Source of the DNA: Microbacterium sp. ACRRU
Lineage (GTDB): Bacteria; Actinomycetota; Actinomycetes; Actinomycetales; Microbacteriaceae
Length of the DNA stretch: 64,000 bases
Direction of reading: 5' to 3'
NCBI RefSeq assembly: GCF_022346945.1
Contig: NZ_JAKRNI010000015.1
Coordinates: 1 to 64,000, forward strand
Part shown: positions 17,029 to 24,712 of the stretch, piece after piece
Position numbering within the stretch: position 1 is the stretch's first letter
Layout: each line of letters opens with the position of its first letter
Made by a program: the position numbers and the translations under genes
Notes under the pieces: generated by a model
Told to the model about the DNA's origin: nothing
What the model saw: only the letters and a program-made list of their open reading frames with translations
Databases searched by the model: none

Positions 17029-17727
17029 TTAGACGCGCTGACGAGGACGGAGGGCGCCGAGGCCGCCGTCGACGCCGAGCACCTGGCCCGTGATCCAGTC
17101 GTTCGCCGGGTCGAGGAGGAACTCCACGGCGCGCGCGATGTCCTCCGGCTCGCCGAGGCGGCCCAGCGGGTGCATCGCCTCCGACACCTTGCGCGACATG
17201 TCGCTCGAGGTCAGCCCCTCGGTCAAGCGCGTCTGCACGAGACCCGGCGCCACCGCGTTCACGCGGAGCCCGTGGCTCGCGTAGCTCGCCGCCGCGGACA
17301 GCGCCAGCCCGATCACCCCGGCCTTTGCCGCGGCGATCGCGTCATGGTTGGAAAGCCCCGCCAGGGCCGCCGCGGACGACGACAGCACGACCGAGCCCCC
17401 GTTGCGGAGGTGCTTACCCGCCGCCCGCACCACCGCGAAGGACGTCGTGAGCGACGCCGCGATCGTCTCGTCGTACTGCGCCCGCGAGATCAGGTGCGCG
17501 GGCTTCAGCAGCATCGAGCCCGCGAAGACCGCGATGCCGTCGAGGTCACCCGCCTCGGCGACGACCCTGTCGACGGCGTCGAAGTCGGTGGCATCCAGCA
17601 CCACGTCGGGGTCGATCACCGAAGCGTCGCGCGCCGTCGTGATCACGTGGTGTCCGCCGTCGCGCAGAAGCCGTGCCGTCGCCCCGCCGATGTCGCTCGA
17701 GGCTGCGATGAGGAGATAGTTCGCCAT
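17029..17727 (-). CDS. SDR family oxidoreductase
   Basis: 232 residues. The nucleotide motif is AASSDIGGAT (degenerate TGxxxGxG), followed by the catalytic Ser in VVLSSSAAA. The usual YxxxK tyrosine position reads HDAIAAAKAG, where His-Asp-Ala replaces the Tyr region; the Lys remains. Loss of the Tyr questions normal SDR catalysis. The C-terminus has the common WITGQVLGVDGGLG motif. The ATG at 17727 follows CATGAT plus 6 nt. It sits on the opposite strand between metY and metX. Confidence 0.85.
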   Translation of the reverse strand: MANYLLIAASSDIGGATARLLRDGGHHVITTARDASVIDPDVVLDATDFDAVDRVVAEAGDLDGIAVFAGSMLLKPAHLISRAQYDETIAASLTTSFAVVRAAGKHLRNGGSVVLSSSAAALAGLSNHDAIAAAKAGVIGLALSAAASYASHGLRVNAVAPGLVQTRLTEGLTSSDMSRKVSEAMHPLGRLGEPEDIARAVEFLLDPANDWITGQVLGVDGGLGALRPRQRV

Positions 17728-17823
17728 GCCCCGATCATGCTCAGGACAGCGGCGCGCAATCGGGGGCTGGACAAGCGCGTAACAGTCGCTCCGGGCGCGA
17801 CGCGACCCGGGAGAATGGATGCC

Positions 17824-19029
17824 ATGGACTGGCAGATCTCCGAAGACACGGTGCCCTCTGCGCCGATCACGGAGGCCGACGCGCGGTCCCTCCTCGGCCG
17901 TCCGCCGGCGACCGGAGCCTGGCGGGACGGAGACCCGGTCGGGGAGCGCCTGTTCGCCGCGTTCGGCGAATTCCGCACCGAGAACGGTGAGCACCTTCCC
18001 GGCTTCCGCCTGGCCTACGAGACGTGGGGCGAACTCTCCCCCGCGCGCGACAACGCCGTCCTCGTGCTGCACGCGCTCACCGGCGACAGCCACGTGCGCG
18101 GGGCTGCCGGACCCGGCCACCCCACCGCCGGTTGGTGGGGCGACCTCGTGGGGCCGGGGGCCGCGATCGACACGGATCGCTGGTTCGTCGTGGCGCCCAA
18201 CATGCTGGGCGGATGCCAGGGCTCGACGGGACCGGCGAGTATCGCGCCCGACGGGTACGAGTGGGCCGCGCGCTTCCCGTACCTCACGATCCGCGACCAG
18301 GTCGGCGCACAGGCGGCCCTCGCGGACGCGCTCGGCGTGGACCGCTGGGCCGCGGTGATCGGCGGTTCCATGGGGGGCATGCACGCACTGGAATGGGCGG
18401 TGGGCCGCCCCGACCGGGTCGAGCGAGCGGCCATCCTGTCGGCGCCTCCGATCACGACGGCCGACCAGATCGCGTTGAACACCGTGCAGGCCGACACGAT
18501 TCGCATGGATCCGCGGTTCGCGTCGGGAGCTTTCTACGACGCCGCCGACGGAGACGGCCCGCATCGCGGTCTTGCTCTCGCGCGTCGCATGGCGCTGCTG
18601 AACTACCGCAGCCCCACAGAGCTGAACCAGCGCTTCCAGCGGTCGTGGCAGTCCGGTGTGAGTCCCCTGGGACACGGCGGCCGCTTCGCGGTGGAGTCGT
18701 ACCTCGACTTCCACGGCAACAAGTTCACGCGACGTTTCGACGCCAACAGCTACCTGACGCTCGTCGAGGCGATGAACTCTCACGACGTCGGCCGCGACCG
18801 CGACGGCGTCGAGGACGCCCTGGGTCGCGTCACCGCCACGACCCTCGTGCTCGGGGTCGACACCGACCGGCTGTTCCCGGTGGACGGGCAGCATCGCATC
18901 GCCCGCGGCATCCGGAACACCCTCGACGGCGACGAGGCAGTGGTCCTGACGAGCGACTTCGGTCACGACGGCTTCCTCATCGAGACCGCCGCCGTGGCTC
19001 ACCACCTCCGGCGCCTCTTCGCGGCCTGA
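17824..19029 (+). CDS. metX: Homoserine O-acetyltransferase
   Basis: 401 residues, alpha/beta hydrolase fold. Nucleophile elbow GGSMGGMHALEW near residue 182, early FRLAYETWGEL and HALTGDSH motifs, and the catalytic His in DFGHDGFL near residue 380. It transfers acetyl from acetyl-CoA to L-homoserine for the MetY reaction. Two in-frame ATGs exist (17815 and 17824); GAGAAT, a -10-like hexamer, ends 7 nt before 17824, favouring it. Conserved length. Confidence 0.95.
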   Translation: MDWQISEDTVPSAPITEADARSLLGRPPATGAWRDGDPVGERLFAAFGEFRTENGEHLPGFRLAYETWGELSPARDNAVLVLHALTGDSHVRGAAGPGHPTAGWWGDLVGPGAAIDTDRWFVVAPNMLGGCQGSTGPASIAPDGYEWAARFPYLTIRDQVGAQAALADALGVDRWAAVIGGSMGGMHALEWAVGRPDRVERAAILSAPPITTADQIALNTVQADTIRMDPRFASGAFYDAADGDGPHRGLALARRMALLNYRSPTELNQRFQRSWQSGVSPLGHGGRFAVESYLDFHGNKFTRRFDANSYLTLVEAMNSHDVGRDRDGVEDALGRVTATTLVLGVDTDRLFPVDGQHRIARGIRNTLDGDEAVVLTSDFGHDGFLIETAAVAHHLRRLFAA

Positions 19030-19408
19030 CCGGATGCCGCCGCCCCGGGGCGGTGCTTCAGCCCCCACCGTTCAGTGTCCACAACACGCGGACACGAGCC
19101 AACGCCATCCGCGTGTCCTGGACACCGAACCCGGCACGACACCCCGCGCACCCGCCCCGCCATTCAGTGTCCACAACACGCGGACACGAGCCCCCGACAT
19201 CCGCGTGTCCTGGACACCGAACGCGGCACGACACCCCGCGCACCCGCCCCGCCGTTCAGTGTCCACAACACGCCGACACGAGCCCCCGGCGTCCGCGTGT
19301 CCTGGACACTGAACGCGGCAGGACACGACACCGAACCCGCGGCACGACACCGAACCCGCGGCACCGCACCGAACCGCCGCACGACACTTCCCGCAGCGGC
19401 GGCGGGAC
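19030..19408. other. Non-coding 379-bp interval between convergent metX and an MFS gene
   Basis: I see no convincing gene. It holds the three 92-bp palindromic units (19071-19314), then degenerate copies of CGGCACGACACCGAACCCG at 19325-19390 and a small CCGCAGCGGCGG hairpin near 19391. Short open frames here are artefacts of the repeat. Confidence 0.8.
19071..19314. repeat. Three tandem 92-bp palindromic repeat units
   Basis: The motif TTCAGTGTCCACAACACG starts at 19071, 19163 and 19255, an exact 92-bp period; the third unit is truncated after about 60 bp. Each unit folds as a hairpin: TTCAGTGTCCA pairs with TGGACACYGAA, then ACACGCGGA pairs with TCCGCGTGT around a loop of about 15 nt. Unit 3 keeps a perfect outer 12-nt arm. 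The linker between hairpins (CGGCACGACACCCCGCGCAC) is also conserved. Confidence 0.9.
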
Positions 19409-20689
19409 TCAGCCCTGCGTGGGGATCGAGCCCGTGATCGCCGTGCGCGCGGCCTCGGATGCCGGCATCCGGTGGGCCGGGTGGCGGCCGGTGCGGTCCT
19501 CGACGCGGTAGGAGACGATCGCCACGACGAGTCCCGCGAGCGCCAGCACCGCGCCCACCCAGGCGGGAGCGACCAGCCCGAGACCCGCAGCGATCACGAG
19601 ACCACCGAGGAACGCCCCCAGGCTGTTGCCGATGTTCAGAGCGGAGTGGTTGAGGGCGGCGGCGATCGACTGGTTGTCTTCGGCCACATCCATGAGCCGC
19701 GTTTGGATCGCCGGGCTCAGGGCCGCTCCGCAGAACGCCACGAGGAACGCGAAGAACGCGAGGCTGACGATCCAGCCGGCGGCGAGGGCGAGACCGACGG
19801 ATGCCAGAGCGAGGGCGATCAGCCCGACCCGCAGCCAGAAGCGCAGGTCTTTGTCGGCCAACGTGCCGCCGACCACGTTGCCGACCGTCATCCCGATGCC
19901 CACGAGCACGAGCACGAGCGACACGACCCACTCGGGCTGACCCGCGACGTCGGTGATCATGGGGGCGATGTAGCTGTACATCGCGAAGAAACCGCCGAAT
20001 CCGATCGCGCCGATGCCGAGCGCGAACCACACCTGGCCCAGGCGGAAGACGCGCAGCTCATCGCGCAGCCGGCGTCCCGGCATCCCGGGGTGGGCGGGGA
20101 CGAAGAACGCGATGCTCACGGTCGCGAGCAGGAAGATCCCGGCGACGACGGCGAACGCGGCGCGCCAGCCCACCTGCTGCCCGAGCAGTGTTCCGAGCGG
20201 GACACCGACGACGTTCGCGATCGTGAGGCCCGTCAGGACGAAGGCGACGCCCTTCGCGCGATTTCCGGGGCCGAGGGCGTCGGCGGCGACAAGAGCACCG
20301 ATGCCGAAGTACGCGCCGTGCGGGAGTCCCGCCAGGAACCGGGATGCCGCGACCAGCTCGAACGTGGGAGCGATGACGGTCAGCAGCGTGAAGAACGTCA
20401 GCGCGGCGGCGAGGACGATCATGACGCGGTGCCGCGGGAACCGCGCGACCGAACCGGCGATGGTCGGGGCTCCCACGACGACGCCCAGGGCGTACAGCGA
20501 CACCAGCCAGCCCGCCTGCGCGATCGCGTCGTCAGGTGACGCCGCCCACGCGGCGGGAGCGAGATCGCGCGCGATGTTGGGCAGCAGCCCCATGACGACG
20601 AACTCCGTCATGCCGATGCCGAAACTGCCGATGGCGAGAGAAAGGAGCGCCCGCATCGCCGCACCCTTCGAGGTCGTCGAAGAGATCAC
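19409..20689 (-). CDS. MFS transporter, DHA1/AraJ-Cmx-like
   Basis: 426 residues, about 12 membrane helices. GMTEFVVMGLLPNIARDL at the N-terminus is a signature of the AraJ/YdhP/Cmx drug-efflux group. The central loop (HPGMPGRRLRDELRVF) follows helix 6. Two starts compete: the GTG at 20689 has TAGCAT plus 6 nt (leaderless), whereas the ATG at 20656 has GAAGGG 7 nt upstream. Either gives an intact first helix. Substrate unknown. Confidence 0.88.
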   Translation of the reverse strand: MISSTTSKGAAMRALLSLAIGSFGIGMTEFVVMGLLPNIARDLAPAAWAASPDDAIAQAGWLVSLYALGVVVGAPTIAGSVARFPRHRVMIVLAAALTFFTLLTVIAPTFELVAASRFLAGLPHGAYFGIGALVAADALGPGNRAKGVAFVLTGLTIANVVGVPLGTLLGQQVGWRAAFAVVAGIFLLATVSIAFFVPAHPGMPGRRLRDELRVFRLGQVWFALGIGAIGFGGFFAMYSYIAPMITDVAGQPEWVVSLVLVLVGIGMTVGNVVGGTLADKDLRFWLRVGLIALALASVGLALAAGWIVSLAFFAFLVAFCGAALSPAIQTRLMDVAEDNQSIAAALNHSALNIGNSLGAFLGGLVIAAGLGLVAPAWVGAVLALAGLVVAIVSYRVEDRTGRHPAHRMPASEAARTAITGSIPTQG

Positions 20690-20695
20690 TCGCCG

Positions 20696-20701
20696 ATGCT
20701 A
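20696..20701 (-). promoter_or_regulatory. Leaderless-type -10 box (TAGCAT) for the MFS gene
   Basis: TAGCAT is exactly 6 nt before the GTG at 20689. It may instead serve the ATG at 20656 with a 30-nt leader. Confidence 0.45.
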
Positions 20702-20763
20702 GCGGCCCGCAGCGCGCGCTGTCGAATCGATTCGGCGGCCCGCGTGTCGAGGCTCCTCTCGGC

Positions 20764-20832
20764 CGCATAAACGCGATCCGCGCACAGAAACGGCGGGAGA
20801 GCGCGTTTATGCGAGTGGATCGCGTTTATGCG
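20764..20832. repeat. Inverted repeat with 16-nt perfect arms and a third half-copy
   Basis: CGCATAAACGCGATCC (20764-20779) is the exact reverse complement of GGATCGCGTTTATGCG (20817-20832). A third partial copy, GCGCGTTTATGC, lies at 20801-20812. The AT-rich core TAAACGCG stands out from the flanks. It directly abuts the minisatellite. Confidence 0.8.
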
Positions 20833-20975
20833 GGATGCCAGGCCGCCCAGCGCGGATGCCAGGCCGCCCAGCGCGGATGCCGGGGCGCCCAGCCCGGATG
20901 CCAGGCCGCCCAGCGCGGATGCCAGGCGCCCAGCGCGGATGCCGGGGCGGCGACGCGGATGCCGGGCGCCGCCGT
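20831..20975. repeat. Minisatellite of about seven 20-22-bp units
   Basis: Consecutive units follow GCGGATGCCAGGCCGCCCAGC, with variants GCGGATGCCGGGGCGCCCAGC and a 20-bp unit lacking one C. The last two units are degenerate. Every unit contains GGATGCC. It ends just before the stop of the thiamine-binding gene. Translated it gives RPARMPG-like repeats, but no start or codon signature supports a gene. Confidence 0.85.
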
Positions 20976-20980
20976 CTCCC

Positions 20981-21304
20981 TCAGGACGCGTCGTCGATCG
21001 CGCGCTCGAGACGCTCGATCTTCCCGTCGATCTCTCCCGTGCGCCCCGGCCGGATATCGGCCTTGAGCACGAGCGATACGCGCGACCCGTAGGGCAGCAC
21101 GGCATCGGTGGCGCGTTTGACCACATCGAACACCTCGTCCCACTCCCCCTCGATCTCGGTGAACATCGAGGTGGTGCGGTGGGGCAATGCCGAGGCCCGG
21201 ACGACGGCGACCGCGGCCGCGACGGCGTCGTGCACCGACCCGTCCGCGTTCTCCGCCGAGGCGGTTCCAACTCCGGAGGGGGCGACCGAGAAGGCGATGA
21301 GCAT
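20981..21304 (-). CDS. MTH1187/YkoF-type thiamine-binding protein
   Basis: 107 residues. MLIAFSVAPSGVG at the N-terminus, DAVAAAVAVVRASALPHRTTSMFTEIEGEWDEVFDVVKRA in the middle and GSRVSLVLKADIRPG at the end match the UPF0045 ferredoxin-like fold that binds thiamine or similar ligands. No TM or signal. The gene starts 9 nt after the end of the upstream GT87 gene, so they may be co-transcribed. Confidence 0.88.
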   Translation of the reverse strand: MLIAFSVAPSGVGTASAENADGSVHDAVAAAVAVVRASALPHRTTSMFTEIEGEWDEVFDVVKRATDAVLPYGSRVSLVLKADIRPGRTGEIDGKIERLERAIDDAS

Positions 21305-21313
21305 GATCCGAGC

Positions 21314-22618
21314 CTAGGTCGCCGTCACCCGCGAGGGAACCGAGTGGCGCCCGAGCACCCATTCGCGCAGGTCCTTCGGCCGCGCCACCCGGTGCGTGGA
21401 GACCCGCACGACACGCACGATCGCCCACACCATGAGCACGACAGCGAGGAGGTTGCGCAGTTCGAGCAGAACGACCGGGAACGGCGCGGGGTGCGTAGCC
21501 ATCAGTCCGTCGTAGACGAGCGGGTACACCCACTGCGTCACTCCGGCGATCGCGAGTGTCAGCGCGGCGAAGCCGTACCAGCGGCGGCGATCGAGCATGA
21601 GGCCGAGCACGACGGGCGGGAAGAGCCACACGTAGTACTGCGGGGAGCCGACCTTGTTGAGCGCGATGAAGGCGGTCACCAGCGCGAGCGACAGCGGCGG
21701 GAACAGGCTGAGGAACGTCGCGCCGAGCCACATCTTGCGTGCGCCGACGAGTGCGACGCCCACCATCACCAGCAGCATGAGGGGCGTCATCGCGGCGATG
21801 ACGGCGTCCGCACCCGGTCCGGTGACCTGGAAGGTCAGCACGTCGCCGTCGTAGTAGACCTCGGAGCCGGGCACGTAGAACGCGGCCAGGAACATGTAGA
21901 GGCCGCCGACGGGCGCCTCCATCTGGATGCCTCGCGAGGTCTGGTCGCCGACGAACCCGAAGACGTAGGGAGCCCCGCCCAGCGCGACGACCGGAATGAT
22001 CGTCGCGAGCGACACCGCCACCGCTCCCCATACCAGCGCGAGCCGCCGGCGGATCGCCACGAAACCGGCGGCGAGAATCGCCGCGGGCCACACCTTCATC
22101 CACACTGCGATCGACAGCAGAACGGATGCCACGAACGGCCGCCGGACGAGCCAGATCGCACCGAGGATCGCGAACGGCACCGTGATCCCGTCGATGCGGT
22201 AGATGCCGACCGGGCCGATGAGCAGGATCCCGGCGAGCCAGAACCAGGCCGCGAGGACGCGACCGCGGGAGCGGCCCGATCCGACCAGGACGACGAAGGC
22301 GACCAGGTTGGCCAGCGACACCGTGACGGCCCAGGCCGGGGTGTACGTGATGGCCCAGGCGAAGAGCCACGCGAACGTCATCGGCAGGAAGGCCAGCTGC
22401 GGGTAGATCCACTTCTCGGTGATGCCCGGCCACTCCCAGCCGACCGAGCGCGTGCACGAGGACACGTCCACCCCGCCGAAGAGGGCGCACCGCGACCACG
22501 GCTCGTACACCAGATACACGTCGCCCATGGGTTCGTTGGGCTGCTGATAGCCCAGGATCCCCACGGTGACGTGAACGGCGACGAACGCCAGCAACAGAAC
22601 GACGACACGCCTCACCAC
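21314..22618 (-). CDS. Glycosyltransferase family 87 (DUF2029) mannosyltransferase-like membrane protein
   Basis: 434 residues, about 11 membrane helices. The first external loop holds the catalytic-type Asp in EPMGDVYLVYEPW near residue 32, as in polyprenyl-phosphate-mannose-dependent alpha-mannosyltransferases of GT-C fold; WMKVWPAAIL is typical of DUF2029. Likely adds sugars to lipoglycan or polysaccharide outside the membrane. The GTG at 22618 is 6 nt after TAGGAT, a leaderless start. Confidence 0.85.
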   Translation of the reverse strand: MVRRVVVLLLAFVAVHVTVGILGYQQPNEPMGDVYLVYEPWSRCALFGGVDVSSCTRSVGWEWPGITEKWIYPQLAFLPMTFAWLFAWAITYTPAWAVTVSLANLVAFVVLVGSGRSRGRVLAAWFWLAGILLIGPVGIYRIDGITVPFAILGAIWLVRRPFVASVLLSIAVWMKVWPAAILAAGFVAIRRRLALVWGAVAVSLATIIPVVALGGAPYVFGFVGDQTSRGIQMEAPVGGLYMFLAAFYVPGSEVYYDGDVLTFQVTGPGADAVIAAMTPLMLLVMVGVALVGARKMWLGATFLSLFPPLSLALVTAFIALNKVGSPQYYVWLFPPVVLGLMLDRRRWYGFAALTLAIAGVTQWVYPLVYDGLMATHPAPFPVVLLELRNLLAVVLMVWAIVRVVRVSTHRVARPKDLREWVLGRHSVPSRVTAT

Positions 22619-22624
22619 CGGATC

Positions 22625-22630
22625 ATCCTA
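22625..22630 (-). promoter_or_regulatory. Leaderless -10 box (TAGGAT) for the GT87 gene
   Basis: TAGGAT, 6-nt gap, then GTG at 22618 on the minus strand. Confidence 0.55.
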
Positions 22631-22730
22631 AGCGGGCACTCTCGGGCTCCCCGACCCCCGCGGATGCCGATGACCGCGCGACCGCGGCCTGCGGAGGCAC
22701 CGGGTGTCACCCGTTCTGCGATCGAGTCGC

Positions 22731-23582
22731 TCACCTGCCGTGGAGCAGCGTCGCGACAACGTCGGGTACGGCGTCGGCGACATCGAGCGCGGTGATCGGG
22801 CCGCCGGATCCGCCGTGCGCGGCGGCCGCGGCGGATCCCGCCGCCCCGTGCACCCACGCAGCCGTCGCGGCACAGGCCGCGAGGTCGTGAAGCGACGTCC
22901 GCCCCTCCGCGCCGGCGGCGGCGACGAGGGCACCGAGCACACCGCCGAGGACGTCGCCGGTTCCCGCGGTCGCGAGCCACGGCGTACCGGTGTCGACCCG
23001 TCGCGCCCACCCCTCGGGGGCCGCGACGATCGTCACTGCCCCCTTCGACAGCACCACACCGCCCAGACGGTCCGCCGTCTCGCGGGCGATGCGCTCGCGC
23101 GCGTCATGGTCCTCCGGCGTTTCGGGGGCGAGCTCGAGCGTCTCGCGGAGCCGCGCGAGCTCGCGCGCGTGGGGCGTGACGATCACGGAGGCGGAAGCCG
23201 CCGGAACCAGGTCGAGCGCGCCCGCATCCGAGACGACGGGAACATCCCCTAACAGGATGCCGCGGAGCGCCGCGGTCTCGGCCGCATCGCGTTCCGTGGC
23301 ATCCGTTCCCGACCCGATGACCCACGCCTGCACGCGACCGTCGGCGGTCACCGTCTCGGGCCGCCGCTGCAGCACGAGATCCTGCGCGCGGGACGGACCG
23401 ATGTAGCGGACCATCCCGGTCCCTGTCCGCCAGGCCGCCTCGACCCCGAGGACCGCCGCGCCCGGGTAGCGTGCCGACCCCGTCCGCATGCCCACGACGC
23501 CGCGGGAATACTTGTCGTCGTCGGCGGTTGGCTCCCGCAGTGTGCGGGCCGCATCGCGCCCGGTCCAGTCCTTCGCCGTCAT
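22731..23582 (-). CDS. nnrD: ADP/ATP-dependent (S)-NAD(P)H-hydrate dehydratase
   Basis: 283 residues, carbohydrate-kinase-like YjeF C-terminal domain. SRGVVGMRTGSARYPGAA opens the domain, WVIGSGTD and VVSDAGALDLV lie in the core, ILTPHxxE appears as VTPHARELARL, and the phosphate/catalytic loop is ATAGTGDVLGG near residue 215. It repairs hydrated NAD(P)H. No YjeF N-terminal epimerase domain is fused. The ATG at 23582 follows TAGGGT with a 6-nt gap. Confidence 0.92.
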   Translation of the reverse strand: MTAKDWTGRDAARTLREPTADDDKYSRGVVGMRTGSARYPGAAVLGVEAAWRTGTGMVRYIGPSRAQDLVLQRRPETVTADGRVQAWVIGSGTDATERDAAETAALRGILLGDVPVVSDAGALDLVPAASASVIVTPHARELARLRETLELAPETPEDHDARERIARETADRLGGVVLSKGAVTIVAAPEGWARRVDTGTPWLATAGTGDVLGGVLGALVAAAGAEGRTSLHDLAACAATAAWVHGAAGSAAAAAHGGSGGPITALDVADAVPDVVATLLHGR

Positions 23583-23588
23583 GGCGTC

Positions 23589-23594
23589 ACCCTA
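23589..23594 (-). promoter_or_regulatory. Leaderless -10 box (TAGGGT) for nnrD, overlapping a divergent element
   Basis: TAGGGT on the minus strand shares its central CTAG with TAGAAC (23593-23598) on the plus strand, which precedes the old yellow enzyme gene. The two promoters cannot be occupied together. Confidence 0.45.
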
Positions 23595-23611
23595 GAACGC
23601 AGGAGCCCTCT

Positions 23612-24670
23612 GTGAGCACCCTCTTCACTCCCCTGACGATCCGCGGTATCGAGATGCGGAATCGCCTCTGGGTCTCGCCGATGTGCCAGTACAGCGCGGT
23701 CGACGGCATCCCGAACGACTGGCATCACGTGCACCTCGCGCAGTTCGCCGCGGGCGGTGCGGGACTCGTCATCGCCGAGGCGACCGCGGTCTCGCCGGAG
23801 GGGCGCATCTCGCCGGACGACGTGGGCCTGTGGAACGACGCGCAGCTCGAGGCCTGGGCACCCGTGGTCGCGGCCATCCGCGCGCGCGGCGCCGTAGCCG
23901 GCGTGCAGCTCGGCCACGCGGGCCGCAAAGCGTCGACCACGTCGCCCCTGACGGGCGGCCGCGGCTCGGTCGCGATCGCGGATGGCGGCTGGACCACCGT
24001 CGCCCCCTCCGCCGTGGCCTACCCCGGCTTCGCGGAGCCGCGCGCACTCGACGCCGCGGGCATCGAGAAGGTCGTCGACGACTTCGCGGATGCCGCCCGC
24101 CGCGCCGTCGCGGCCGGCTTCGCGGTCCTCGAGGTGCACGCCGCCCACGGGTACCTCCTGCACCAGTTCCTCTCGCCGCTCAGCAACCACCGCGACGACG
24201 AGTACGGCGGGTCGTTCGACGGGCGCGTGCGTCTGCTCGAGCGCGTCACCGCGGCGGTGCGGGACGCCGCCCCGGATGCCGCGGTGTTCGTCCGCTTCTC
24301 CGGCACCGACGCCGCCGACGGCGGGTGGGACATCGACGACACCGTCCGCGCCGCGAGGCGCGTGGCGGCGGCGGGCGCCGATCTGATCGACGTCTCCAGC
24401 GGCGGGCTCGTGCCGCACCAGAAGATCTCGGCGAGCCCGGGGTACCAGGTTCCGTTGGCCGAGACGGTCCGGCGCGAGACCGGCATCCCCGTCGCCGCCG
24501 TCGGCATGATCGACGACGCTCGGCTCGCCGAGGCGGTCGTCGCCGAGGGCCGCGCCGACGCGGTGCTCGCCGCGCGGGAGTGGCTTCGCGATCCGCACTA
24601 CGCATTGCGCGCCGCGGTCGAGCTCGGCGTCACCGTCCCCGCTCCCCCGCAGTACGCGCGCGCCTACTGA
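23612..24670 (+). CDS. NADH:flavin oxidoreductase, YqjM-type old yellow enzyme
   Basis: 352 residues, FMN TIM barrel. SPMCQYSAVDG places the regulatory Cys at residue 25, as in YqjM-class enzymes; HAAHGYLLHQFLSPLSN gives the two substrate-binding His residues; phosphate-binding segments include RADAVLAARE. It reduces activated C=C bonds (enones, nitro compounds). GTG start with AGGAG 6-10 nt upstream; the longer frame to 23471 would cross nnrD. Confidence 0.93.
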   Translation: MSTLFTPLTIRGIEMRNRLWVSPMCQYSAVDGIPNDWHHVHLAQFAAGGAGLVIAEATAVSPEGRISPDDVGLWNDAQLEAWAPVVAAIRARGAVAGVQLGHAGRKASTTSPLTGGRGSVAIADGGWTTVAPSAVAYPGFAEPRALDAAGIEKVVDDFADAARRAVAAGFAVLEVHAAHGYLLHQFLSPLSNHRDDEYGGSFDGRVRLLERVTAAVRDAAPDAAVFVRFSGTDAADGGWDIDDTVRAARRVAAAGADLIDVSSGGLVPHQKISASPGYQVPLAETVRRETGIPVAAVGMIDDARLAEAVVAEGRADAVLAAREWLRDPHYALRAAVELGVTVPAPPQYARAY

Positions 24671-24677
24671 CGGACGC

Positions 24678-24706
24678 CGCCGCCGAGGGGAGCACCCTCG
24701 GCGGCG
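24678..24706. terminator. Bidirectional hairpin terminator
   Basis: 12-bp perfect stem CGCCGCCGAGGG/CCCTCGGCGGCG with a 5-nt loop, between the stops of the convergent OYE (24670) and CNNM (24713) genes. Confidence 0.65.
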
Positions 24707-24712
24707 CGGCCG

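Noticed and set aside
19071..19390. CRISPR array or repetitive protein genes
   Set aside because: Units are contiguous with no unique spacers and lack Cas genes; the short open frames only translate the repeat.
20826..20990. RPARMPG-repeat protein
   Set aside because: No start, no stable codon use and no conservation evidence; the frame is a by-product of a 21-bp unit.
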